This document shows, piece by piece, positions 1-8,996 of a DNA stretch of 64,000 nucleotides. Under the pieces are notes generated by a model, which saw only the letters and a list, made by a program, of their open reading frames with translations, had not been told where the DNA came from and made no database searches. The translations under genes were made by a program, and so were the position numbers. Each line of letters begins with the position of its first letter. Position 1 is the first letter of the stretch. This DNA is from Andalucia godoyi (taxonomy: Eukaryota; Discoba; Jakobea; Jakobida; Andaluciidae), in the NCBI GenBank assembly GCA_009859145.1, contig VRVR01000030.1, positions 53,097-117,096 on the forward strand, given 5' to 3'.

Positions 1-218
1 TACTCATTCTTTTTTCTTCTTCTCCTATTGCTGAATTTCATTTTTGAGGTCGCAACCGACCTTCAGGGCACTAGTTCGCTAGGCCGGTGGTTTCTAGGAA
101 GATCAGAGAAATCTAATCACCTTCATGCACTCGAGGGTGAGGGGGAGTTAGGACAAAAAATTAATTTAATTTTGTTTTTTAAAAAATATAAAATAATAAA
201 ATTAATGAATGAATGAAT
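1..218. other. short intergenic end of window
   Basis: AT-rich spacer at the window edge, downstream of the minus-strand J-protein gene. The A/T-rich stretch at about 150-210 is probably 3' UTR and polyadenylation region of that gene. I see no supported gene here; a short plus-strand open frame has low-complexity ends and no recognisable domain. Confidence 0.5.
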
Positions 219-2048
219 TCAAAACTGAGCCAGAATAAATATCGTCAGCAATGCAAAAATGACTGTTGGAGACATTAAGATCGTCGAAGCCGATACCCAG
301 AAAGGAGACGGCACGTCGTGATCGTCATCGTCGGTGGTCACATCGACAGGGGCGCCGCTAACCAAACCCTTGATGAAGCGGTACATCTGAAACGGTGCAT
401 GAATGACTCGTCGAAGCCACTTGTTTTGCGATTGTTCTTCATTGATGTCGTCGGCGATGGCGACGGACATCGCCTTGTCCGAGATTGGAACGGACTTTTC
501 AGAGCGAAAATCGATGAGACCGTCCGCAGAGACTGGAATTGCAGAAACACGATGCTTGTGGGAAAAGTCTACGATCAGGAGGTTTGTAGAGGAATAAACA
601 TTCGACGGCAGCGGCAAGAAGGAATAATACAATTTCGCACCGGGCCATCCAATTCCACAGGTGATGCTTGCGGGAAACAGTGACAGAAATCTACGATTTT
701 TTGAACTGTCGCATGAACTGGCCAAGAATAGCGGAATTTGTCGTTTTTGCGACACCCGAAGAGCTTCAGCAAGCAGAGCCCATTGAGAAGAAGCAGAGAG
801 GACAGAGTCTATTATATCCGTGAGAAGAATCATCATTCGACCGCGCTTCCGAGCAGCAGCTTCCACAGACTGCTCCGAGAGCGGCTGAATCAACGAAACA
901 GATGCACGCGCTAAGACAAGGTCCAGTCCAGAGGCTTGCTTTGGAAACTGTGTGTGAACGCAGCCCAAATCACGGACTGAGACATTTGACCCAAAAGCAT
1001 AACACGGGTACAGATAAATAACGGAAACTGGTGTTCGATGCTGTTCCAGCTCGGATGGAAGAGGAATCAGCGATCGCAGCGAACTGTACAGCTTTGCACT
1101 TGACAGCACTTCCTTTCGGACATACACCACCTTTTCGGAGTACATGAATGCTGCAATGTACTCGGAAACTGCAATTTGGCTTCGCGTCGACCCCGTTACC
1201 ACAAGGCTCTTCTTGTGAGCGTTCGCATCCCGGATTGCATGGGCCACGTCAAGATACACAAACGATCGAAGAGCGTTCGCCACGCAGTCCTTGACGAACC
1301 GATCATCGGGGAACACCGGATACAACACAGTGCACAACTCGGGAACCTTGAAGTCTCCGCCTAGGAACACGGATGCAAAAGGAGTCGAAGGAACCTTTCG
1401 CATTGCAGCCAGCTCGGACCACTCGCGATAGTCCAGTAGTTGCAGGTGGAAGAACTTCATATGCGGAACATCCTTGAACAGTCGCGCAACCGCATCCCAA
1501 TGCTGCACAATCTGCGACCACATCATGGGCGGAATAAGTCCCGGAAACGTGGCAATGAAAAAGACAACGCTATCCGACGAGGCGAACGTCAATGCAGATG
1601 CAGTAGACGAAACCGTTGAATACCGCACATCGACACTTGGAAAGCTCTGCTGTGCATTCGATGCTGACGATCTGAAAAACGCATTCCCATGCCCAAAAGG
1701 CCAGCGGAAAGACTGGTGAGGGTGGGTATAGAAACTTTCGTGCTGTGACGATGACGACTTGAACGACGGATTGTCGTAGTCTCTTCGCTTCGATTCATCC
1801 GACAAGGTTTCATATGCTTCGACGATTAATTGGTACTTCTTTTTGAAGTTCTCCTTGTGCCTGTGATCCTGCACGCGGTCGGGATGGTACTTCAAAGACA
1901 GCGCACGAAACGCCCTCTTGATCTGTGCCGGTGTCGCGCTCTTCGACACTCCAAGAACGGCGTAATAATCATCGGAACCAATCGCGCATCCAGCAAACAC
2001 GCTCAAAACAATCAGAAAAACACACAGAACCGCACGAAATCGAATCAT
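219..2048 (-). CDS. DNAJC16-like ER membrane J-domain protein with thioredoxin-like region
   Basis: This encodes a 609-residue protein, probably an Hsp40 co-chaperone anchored in the ER membrane. The start is the first ATG (2048); the frame extends upstream only through a GTG codon. An N-terminal hydrophobic signal sequence (about residues 5-24) leads straight into a J domain (about 27-92) with the diagnostic HPD motif (KYHPDRV) that stimulates Hsp70. The middle resembles the divergent thioredoxin-like region of DNAJC16/ERdj8. The C-terminus ends in one hydrophobic segment (last about 22 residues), giving a tail-anchored luminal layout. Signal peptide, J domain, long middle and C-terminal TM match DNAJC16 in order, though this protein is shorter than the human one (about 780 aa). 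I see no CxxC, so redox activity is not supported. The J domain is certain; the DNAJC16 assignment rests on layout. Confidence 0.8.
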   Translation of the reverse strand: MIRFRAVLCVFLIVLSVFAGCAIGSDDYYAVLGVSKSATPAQIKRAFRALSLKYHPDRVQDHRHKENFKKKYQLIVEAYETLSDESKRRDYDNPSFKSSSSQHESFYTHPHQSFRWPFGHGNAFFRSSASNAQQSFPSVDVRYSTVSSTASALTFASSDSVVFFIATFPGLIPPMMWSQIVQHWDAVARLFKDVPHMKFFHLQLLDYREWSELAAMRKVPSTPFASVFLGGDFKVPELCTVLYPVFPDDRFVKDCVANALRSFVYLDVAHAIRDANAHKKSLVVTGSTRSQIAVSEYIAAFMYSEKVVYVRKEVLSSAKLYSSLRSLIPLPSELEQHRTPVSVIYLYPCYAFGSNVSVRDLGCVHTQFPKQASGLDLVLARASVSLIQPLSEQSVEAAARKRGRMMILLTDIIDSVLSASSQWALLAEALRVSQKRQIPLFLASSCDSSKNRRFLSLFPASITCGIGWPGAKLYYSFLPLPSNVYSSTNLLIVDFSHKHRVSAIPVSADGLIDFRSEKSVPISDKAMSVAIADDINEEQSQNKWLRRVIHAPFQMYRFIKGLVSGAPVDVTTDDDDHDVPSPFWVSASTILMSPTVIFALLTIFILAQF

Positions 2049-2886
2049 TTCCTTTCCATACCGCGCTTGTAGACTCGCACCCACCCACTCACTCACTCAC
2101 CTTGCTTACTTGCTCGCTTACTTGTATCCAAGCATCCCGCGACCGTCCATACGAGATTGCTTTTTCGGGGGGGAGGGGGGAGGACGGGAAACACGAGTAT
2201 CGCTGCGGGATCACGCCGAGAATGCCAGACACGTCACACGCCTCAATTGATCTTGATATGGCCTGAATACAGCAGTTAGGCTGTCCGAATTCCGAAAAAA
2301 GCAAATCCATTGTCTGACTCGGAAATACTAACAGGGATTCTGGGGTCTGGAACGGATTTGACGGAAAGCAAAACGCATAAGAATTTGAATGTTTTTGCTT
2401 CGAGATTGGGAAAGGAAGTGAGGAACGTAGCAAAAACAATCCATAGAACTGCGACTGTTGTTGTCCATTTTATTTTGCTTTTTTCTGTTTTTTTTTTTTT
2501 TTTTTTTTTTTGTAGGCAGACAATCTGCTTGTACGTGGCCCTGAGCTGCCCGATGGAGAGGATCGGGGCGTGTGCAGAATCCATGGGAGTGCGATGACAG
2601 AATCACCCCCTGCTGTTCCCCCTTTTAAAAAGACATTGACGGATCTGCCCGTCCGTTGGAGTGGGAAAACAAACACCAAGGGGGAGGAAAAAACATCATA
2701 TTCACTGATCCAACTCATACGCATACATATACAGCGAGTGTTCATTATTTGCATTCGCTTAATGCATTTCATCTCAGACCGCTCCACACACATTGATAGC
2801 TTCTTTTGGGTTTTGTAAGATAGTGTCTCTGTTTTCTCTTTTCATTTTATTTATTTTTTCCCTGCCCCGCTGCTTCCTTGCCGCGA
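2049..2886. other. divergent intergenic region with poly-T tract
   Basis: Spacer between the minus-strand J-protein gene and the plus-strand Cys-rich membrane protein, so it should hold both promoters. It contains a run of about 24 T at 2487-2510 and a G-rich patch near 2168-2180. The small open frames on both strands are low-complexity and show no domain. No RNA gene recognised. Confidence 0.5.
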
Positions 2887-5775
2887 ATGATTCCGCAGAT
2901 GCTGGCTTCAGTGTTGGTGGTTGCGTGCTTATCGATGATTTGCATTGTGCGTGCGACTGCTCCGAGCTGGGGAAATGGGAATCCCGGAACATCCGTTTCG
3001 ACTCTTGGCTCGGCATCCTTGCGCTCGACGGGGACTACGGGTTTTGTAGCGGCAACCAATCCAACGTCGTCCAAGCTGGTCGTCGTGTATCTCGTGAAAA
3101 CCTCCTCATTCTCTTCCTATTCTGCAGCTGTCTTCAATCGAAATGCGTCGGCAACCATATTTGAATCCACGCCGCTTCTTTCTTTTCCCATTACAACGTC
3201 CGCGGACGGGGATACGATCGATCCAGATTCCATGGGTGTAACTGTCTTTTCGGATGATTCGTTTGTGTTTTGGACCAGTATCGGATCGAACATTCGATGG
3301 GCTTCTGTTTCGTTTTCGGCGTCCACATCCACATTTTCAGTTGCGAACACATACGTTGTTTCGAATACTGCTCATGTCTATTATGCAGAGCGCCAGGTGC
3401 TGTTGCCTGATTGCGTTTTGATTCCTACCAATCGTGGCCTGTCCAGTTCATTGTACGAGGGTCTGACTATTGTTCCACGGAATATTACTTCAAACATGCT
3501 CATGCCCTCGTCCAACGTCACATATGGCATCACTGCCGGCGATCGGAAGCCGTGCACCGACAACGTCAACCCCGCAAATGCTTTGTATCAGTACGCTTTT
3601 GCTGCGACGACGACACATCTGTACTTTCTCTGCGGTGTTTGTGCTGGGTCTTCTGTGCCGCAGTGCTCCGGAACGTACAATCTAAGTTTCGTCGTTCGGG
3701 TATTTCGTCGACTGGCCACTGTGACGTCTTACGACTTTACAACGATCGTCCAAACTGTCCCCTTGAACATTGGTATGTCGATCAGCACTGCCCAGGGTAC
3801 ATCCTCTGCTGGCGAGATATTCATGAACAGCAACTGGCTAGGCGTCTACGTGAAGGCTGCGGCGAGTTCAACCTACCAATCCAGCGTGTTTGTCTACAAC
3901 TTCGTTGCAAATCCCAATGCTCCGCTGCAAACGGCGCCTTCCCCGGTCCTGTCAAACAGCATCATTTCGCTGGCGTCCGATGAATCCACAAACGCCCCGG
4001 ACTCGTTTTCTTTCGGAGAAAAGTATCTTGCGTTTCGGGTGAATCTGCAGAAAACGGCAGTGTTTTTGTACGCCAACTCTGCATTCCCTGCACTGGTTCC
4101 TATGAATCGGAACACGTATTTGAATCCTTCTATTCTTTCCAGTGGAGCAACTGGAGACACTCCCGCGGTGAAGCTGCAGGGCGACCAGGCCTTTGGTGTC
4201 ACCTATTACTATTCTACGGATTCCGCAAGCAATCGCTTGGCTGTTTTTGGCCCCAGCGTATGCCCTCCCGGAAACTCGCTGTCGGGAACGAATGTTTCCA
4301 ACTACGATTGCACAGCCTGCAGCCGAGGAACCTTCAACACGATTGGGTCTACCACGTGCACTCTGTGTCCAGGAGCGCTTCAGTATGCTCCAAACGTCGG
4401 CACTACGAGCTGCGGCAACTGTCCTCCGGGTCACGTGGCGACGGCAAATCGTACGGCGTGTACGCCTTGCGAACCGGGAACATCATTGAATACAGTATCT
4501 GGAGTCTGTGTGCGGTGTGACGCAGGCTATTCGCAAGCATTGTATGGTCAGGAAAACTGCCAGGCATGTGCTGCAGGATATTACCAGTCTCGAAATGGAG
4601 CGACGAATTGCTCTGCATGCCCTGCTGGAACGTACAATTCAGAGACCGCAAAGAGCAGCTGCACCCGATGTGAATCTGGATACTACCAGAACAGCACCGC
4701 AAAGACGTCCGTGAACGACTGTTCGCCTTGTGAACTTGGCTACTATACCCCCGTATCGTCCTCTGCGTCGTGTACGGCATGCGCTGCCGGGACGTATGCC
4801 GACCGACTTGGGCTGACGTCTTGTTTCCAGTGCGAGGTAGGGACCTATCAGCCGCTGACTGCGCAAGTTTCGTCTTTTGCGTGTAACGTATGTCCGCTTG
4901 GCACCTATGGAGCTGCATCTGGATCGGCAAAGTGTCTAAGGTGCGCATCTGGAACGTATGCGGATTCCACCGGATCCACGTCGTGCAAGACGTGCCCGAC
5001 AGACTACCGCAATACTGCAACCGGTCTGACGTCCTCGAGCGCCTGCGACGCTCCAGATTCAAACAAAATCATGCTGTATTCGCTTGCGGTCGGTGCGTTC
5101 ACGTCACTGACACTGGCTTTTCTGGGACTGATCTTCAATCGGTACTTCATCGGAATCAAGTTGGTGTTTTATCGATGGAAAGTTCGGCGCATCCAGAAGC
5201 GAATTCATATTTACAAACAGTACGTAGCGACCCATGAAGTGCCGGCCCATGTCTTTTCGGACATTGGCATCATCTCGATTTCCGATGATCCCTCCGATGG
5301 CGCGAATGCCAACAAAGCAAAAGATACCAAAGCACCGTCTTCACAGAACTCTGTCAAGAATTCTCATCGAGTGTATCCCAATGCTCCCCCCATGCAAAGT
5401 GAATCGATGCCACAACAAGATTCGAATTTGTCTGCCTCTCCTGTTGATAATCAACAAGTGGGTGTGTATGCTGGACTGCCTCTGGACAACGTGGCCATCG
5501 ACGCTGCAGAAAGCAATGTCTTTTGCCCCCAGACTCCCTTGGAGCGTGCAGAAGAGTATCTCGACGAACATGCGAAGCACGTTCGACTGCTGGAATTCCA
5601 GAACTTTACTCAAATGCTTTCCCGTGACCATCGCCCTCTCCTCTCGACCTGCATTTCCGTCTTTTTGTTTCTCGGACTCATTGGTTCGATTGTCGGTCTT
5701 GTCGTCTTTTCCGTTCTACTAGGTCGAGAAAACTCTACATTCTCGAGCAACGCCTCTTCTTCTACCGAAGTCTAA
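2887..5775 (+). CDS. large Cys-rich GCC2/GCC3-repeat transmembrane protein (paralog A)
   Basis: A 962-residue surface or endomembrane protein. The start is the ATG at 2887 (the frame extends 9 bases further only via TTG) and opens a signal peptide (about residues 1-24). Residues 25-455 form a Ser/Thr-rich ectodomain of unknown family with many N-x-S/T sites. Residues about 458-720 hold tandem cysteine-rich repeats of the GCC2/GCC3 (ephrin-receptor-like) type, with spacing of the form C-x2-C...G-x-Y/F...C. A TM helix follows at about 728-752, then a basic and polar region of about 165 residues, and a second TM near 917-945. Two helices with a basic stretch after the first suggest a cytosolic loop and a second luminal end. 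A paralog with the same architecture lies at 8997-11783. GCC2/GCC3 repeats occur in protist receptors and adhesins; ligand and role are unknown. Confidence 0.85.
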   Translation: MIPQMLASVLVVACLSMICIVRATAPSWGNGNPGTSVSTLGSASLRSTGTTGFVAATNPTSSKLVVVYLVKTSSFSSYSAAVFNRNASATIFESTPLLSFPITTSADGDTIDPDSMGVTVFSDDSFVFWTSIGSNIRWASVSFSASTSTFSVANTYVVSNTAHVYYAERQVLLPDCVLIPTNRGLSSSLYEGLTIVPRNITSNMLMPSSNVTYGITAGDRKPCTDNVNPANALYQYAFAATTTHLYFLCGVCAGSSVPQCSGTYNLSFVVRVFRRLATVTSYDFTTIVQTVPLNIGMSISTAQGTSSAGEIFMNSNWLGVYVKAAASSTYQSSVFVYNFVANPNAPLQTAPSPVLSNSIISLASDESTNAPDSFSFGEKYLAFRVNLQKTAVFLYANSAFPALVPMNRNTYLNPSILSSGATGDTPAVKLQGDQAFGVTYYYSTDSASNRLAVFGPSVCPPGNSLSGTNVSNYDCTACSRGTFNTIGSTTCTLCPGALQYAPNVGTTSCGNCPPGHVATANRTACTPCEPGTSLNTVSGVCVRCDAGYSQALYGQENCQACAAGYYQSRNGATNCSACPAGTYNSETAKSSCTRCESGYYQNSTAKTSVNDCSPCELGYYTPVSSSASCTACAAGTYADRLGLTSCFQCEVGTYQPLTAQVSSFACNVCPLGTYGAASGSAKCLRCASGTYADSTGSTSCKTCPTDYRNTATGLTSSSACDAPDSNKIMLYSLAVGAFTSLTLAFLGLIFNRYFIGIKLVFYRWKVRRIQKRIHIYKQYVATHEVPAHVFSDIGIISISDDPSDGANANKAKDTKAPSSQNSVKNSHRVYPNAPPMQSESMPQQDSNLSASPVDNQQVGVYAGLPLDNVAIDAAESNVFCPQTPLERAEEYLDEHAKHVRLLEFQNFTQMLSRDHRPLLSTCISVFLFLGLIGSIVGLVVFSVLLGRENSTFSSNASSSTEV

Positions 5776-6387
5776 CGCCATTGTAAACCTGTTTATGAAC
5801 TGAAAACATTGCATATGAAGAGCAAATACGCACATTCAGCTCGTGGGTTTGAATACGATTTCCTTTTCCAACGTGGAATTGGACAATGGACGAAACGCTG
5901 CGTTTTATGAAACGGGTGCAGAGATGGAAAAACAATGGCACTTCTGGGCCGTGCGATATGATCTGTTCGGGGGCACGGTGGACGTGTTTCCGAAGTCCAG
6001 CCGCTGGTCACCCAGGGTCGCCGGAATCATCTGCGCATAGATGCACCCACCTTCTGTAGTGGTTCGTAGATCCTGGAGACTTGAGGCTACGATCCCAAAA
6101 CGTTTTTTTTTTATTTTAAAATTTCCATCTAATTTGTGGAGTCGTTCGAATCTCTCCTATTCGAAAAGGATTTCATACAAATTTTATTCACGTTTCGTTG
6201 TTCGCTTCTCTTGTTTTCTGTTTCTTGTTTTTTTTTCCCCCGCATCCTTCGCAATCACGCTTACAACAATAATCTCGGACTCTCGTAATTTGCATTACAC
6301 GATAGCGAACTGAGGTAATTGACTTTATTGGGTTTCCCATATTAGTATATACATATATATTGGCATTCTTCTTCGTGTCTGACAAAG
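5776..6387. other. intergenic region, no gene recognised
   Basis: Spacer between two plus-strand genes. A moderately GC-rich stretch at 5840-6100 ends in a T10 run near 6105-6114, which could be a Pol III-type stop, but I could not match the preceding sequence to a tRNA, 5S, U6 or SRP RNA. A 65-codon plus-strand frame (5843-6040) starts at GTG and resembles nothing I know. The last 200 bases are T-rich promoter or leader for the next gene. Confidence 0.4.
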
Positions 6388-7671
6388 ATGGGATCGGTGG
6401 TGCGGAACGTGTCGTCGTTTTGGAGCTCGACGCGTCATTCGCTGACTGAGAAGGTGTCGCATGCAGACATGTCTGCATTCTTGTCGAACACTTGGAAGTC
6501 GGCCATCCAGGTTGTCCATGATTGCAAATCTCGCATTAACACGAACAACACTCCCAGCAATGTGCGCGGTGGACATACGAGCGCAGAAGTCTTTTCCACG
6601 AGCGGTCGGCAAGCGCAGGAGACCGAGGCAGATCCTATGAGGAGTTATGAGATGGATGGCGTTGGTTCGGGCTCGGGCTCGGGCTCCGGGTCCGAGTCTG
6701 TGAATGCAAGCGTGAATCGCTTGAAGAACTGGAACGTGATTGCGGAACGAGTGTCCAATTATGTGAAGCCGCTGACAGAGATTGATCTCAAGGCTCATGT
6801 TTCGTGGATCCAGTCGTCGATTGCGTCGATTCCAACATCTGCCGTTTTGCCGGATCTGTTTGCAAAGGACGGGAGTCGCAACAGTGTTATGGACCGCATT
6901 TTCCAAAATGTGGGGCATATTAGCAACAGCAGCAGCAGCGTTGGAATTGGGCAAAAGGACCAGACAGGATTGGACGGCATTGTGGATTCGTTCCGCACGC
7001 ACATGTCCACGTTAAAGTCGTCAATGACTGGGCCTTTGGCTCCCGTGGATGGCATTGTGCGAAATTTGCACAGGCTGTACTCGGGCGTCACGTCAGAGCA
7101 CCTGCATGCCGTCCGCGATCTTCCGGACCTGGTGAACGGAGGCGACTTGCTCGTCTTTGTAGGGAAACGTGCGCTTGTTCTTGATTCATTCTACTCCTAC
7201 ATTTCTCCACACTTGAAACGGATTCATGCTGAGCATGTGGGGATCAAGATTGTGATCGTCCCTGAGCCTGGAGATTCCAAGGTGAAGTCTGTTATTTTTG
7301 ATTTTGTCCCAAAGGGCGACGGCGACTTTTCCAAATTTACCGATTCCGAAAGTCTCATTCAAAAGAACAAGGTGGAGTTTGAGGAATGGGCATTTGTAGG
7401 TGCCTCGCAGCGGTCTCTTCGAGAAGTGCATACTTTCAATCGCAAGTATGCGCGGCTTCAGGAGTATTCTCTCGGCAAATCAGACTGCAGAGACTATGCA
7501 TCTGCTCTTGTGCAGTTTCTGACTGCGGAAAAGTTGGCCCCGGAACACGTTGCTGGGTACATTAACAAGGCTAAGAGCCTCCAGCAAAGAGATCCGGAAG
7601 CGTGGCAATCTGCAGTAGCATCGCAAGTTGTTCGGCAACAATCTCTGCAGAAATCGAGGGTTGCTGCATAG
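6388..7671 (+). CDS. hypothetical protein with LRAT/NlpC-like C-terminal region
   Basis: A 427-residue protein starting at the ATG at 6388. The first 250 residues are polar, with a Gly-Ser run (about 92-101) and amphipathic helices. The conserved-looking part is about residues 250-400: a hydrophobic strand ending in a His (EHVGIKI), a Phe-Asp strand (IFDFVP), and later GKSDCRDYASALVQFLT. A His on one strand with a downstream Cys in an N/D-C-R-x-Y helix recalls permuted NlpC/P60 enzymes (LRAT, PPPDE type) and an uncharacterised plant family with a similar D-C-R-x-Y motif. That is an inference from motifs and could be wrong. It sits between two paralogous Cys-rich membrane protein genes without obvious functional linkage. 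Confidence 0.6.
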   Translation: MGSVVRNVSSFWSSTRHSLTEKVSHADMSAFLSNTWKSAIQVVHDCKSRINTNNTPSNVRGGHTSAEVFSTSGRQAQETEADPMRSYEMDGVGSGSGSGSGSESVNASVNRLKNWNVIAERVSNYVKPLTEIDLKAHVSWIQSSIASIPTSAVLPDLFAKDGSRNSVMDRIFQNVGHISNSSSSVGIGQKDQTGLDGIVDSFRTHMSTLKSSMTGPLAPVDGIVRNLHRLYSGVTSEHLHAVRDLPDLVNGGDLLVFVGKRALVLDSFYSYISPHLKRIHAEHVGIKIVIVPEPGDSKVKSVIFDFVPKGDGDFSKFTDSESLIQKNKVEFEEWAFVGASQRSLREVHTFNRKYARLQEYSLGKSDCRDYASALVQFLTAEKLAPEHVAGYINKAKSLQQRDPEAWQSAVASQVVRQQSLQKSRVAA

Positions 7672-7961
7672 AACATAACGCCAGGCATTACCGTACGATC
7701 CTTTTGTTCTCCTTGCCAATGTAAACTCTCTTGTTGTTGTTGTTGTAATTGTTGTTGCTGCTGCTGCTGTTTTCCTTCAAATTTCTGTTTTTGCGTGTAC
7801 GGGCCGGTATTTGTACTGTTTTTCTGGTCCTTGTTAGTTGTGTTGTCATTGTGCTTGGTTACTAGAGATGACTGCATCCATGTTCTGCAGCAGCGGCAGC
7901 AGATATCCCTGCGCTTTCATCTTATTTATTTATTTTTGGATCACCGTCGTCACCATTCAGT

Positions 7962-8576
7962 TCAAAAAAAGTGCGGAGACGCTCTCACAAACAGCGCCGT
8001 CGTGATAACATTCCATGAAAAGAACCCAAACATCCGGAGAGAGAAGCCAGAAGTGTTGACCGTCGGGTCGACGGCGCGAATTTTCGCAAGCGAGGCATTG
8101 TCGCATTTTCCAGTACAGTCTCGAAGGCTAAACTGAACAGAAGGATGATGCTGGGGCCATCCCCCGGAAGAATCGCATGGACGATCGCCGTGATGACGAT
8201 GCGGCAAAAACGAATCGTTGCGATCTCCAGTTGTGGACAACAAGGGAAACTCGGAAACATGAGTCGTGGTTGTGGCTGTCGGTATGATCAATGCCGGCGG
8301 TGCACTCGGGAAGGTATGCATAGACGAAGTACGGTCTCGAAATTGTTCTATGCGCAGCGAATGCTCGACTGAACTGCGTTGCTTCTCGTTCACGAAAAGG
8401 ACATCCGAATATGAGAAATTCAACGGGCCTTCGAGAAGCACACGATGCTCATCGGACGTGTGCAAGAACCGGAAAATGCACAGCGCAATCACCGCATAAT
8501 AAAGACCAATCAGCACAACGGACATGATACTTCTCCGAACGAAAAACGCAGGAACGAGCACCAGCGATAGCAACAT
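7962..8576 (-). CDS. small hypothetical membrane protein
   Basis: An open frame of 204 codons from ATG 8576 on the minus strand, in the gap between two plus-strand genes. The first 37 residues form one or two hydrophobic helices separated by a basic RR pair. A polar Ser/Thr/His-rich middle follows, and a weaker hydrophobic stretch lies near the C-terminus. No domain is recognised. Support comes from the length of the open frame, a genuine ATG, and a T/C-rich leader (8580-8640) on the coding strand like other leaders here. It could still be a chance frame. Confidence 0.4.
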   Translation of the reverse strand: MLLSLVLVPAFFVRRSIMSVVLIGLYYAVIALCIFRFLHTSDEHRVLLEGPLNFSYSDVLFVNEKQRSSVEHSLRIEQFRDRTSSMHTFPSAPPALIIPTATTTTHVSEFPLLSTTGDRNDSFLPHRHHGDRPCDSSGGWPQHHPSVQFSLRDCTGKCDNASLAKIRAVDPTVNTSGFSLRMFGFFSWNVITTALFVRASPHFF

Positions 8577-8996
8577 TCTTTTATGCGTGTTGTTTTCTTC
8601 TTTTCTTTCCTATTTCAGAATCCAAAGAATAGAAAAGAGTAGAACAGATTTCCAGAAGACGACTGAAGAATGAAGAAGACAGTATGTATGAGAAACGTGC
8701 TGTTTGCTGGAGACACGAACTTTTTGCTTTTCTTTTCTTTTCCTTTTCTTTTTCCCGCTCTTTTCTCTCGCCCATCAGAAGAAATTACGACGGGCACAAA
8801 CTCGCAAGGCTCTGCGACATTTCCCCATTTGGCCTCTCTGTATTCCCATTCAACAATGGTCAGTTATTCAAACCTCGCAATAGGCAATAAGCAACAGCAA
8901 ATTCCGTTTTTGGTTTCCTTTTGTTTCCTCATTCCTCGTTCCTCATTCCTCATTCTTTTGTGGCCGCAAGCACACGCACAGTACTAATAGACTGCC
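8577..8996. other. intergenic region, pyrimidine-rich leader
   Basis: Spacer between the small minus-strand membrane protein and the second Cys-rich paralog. The plus strand is rich in CTTTT/TTCC runs (8730-8760, 8910-8960), the style of the leaders upstream of other starts in this window. No gene recognised. Confidence 0.4.

Noticed and set aside
6055-6114. Possible tRNA or Pol III gene ending in T10
   Set aside because: GGTTCGTAGATCC resembles a B box but has the wrong spacing, and I cannot fold a cloverleaf or find an A box.
7494-7877. Minus-strand 127-codon frame with Gln run
   Set aside because: Overlaps the end of the LRAT/NlpC-like gene; the Gln run comes from a TTG/CTG microsatellite in its 3' UTR.
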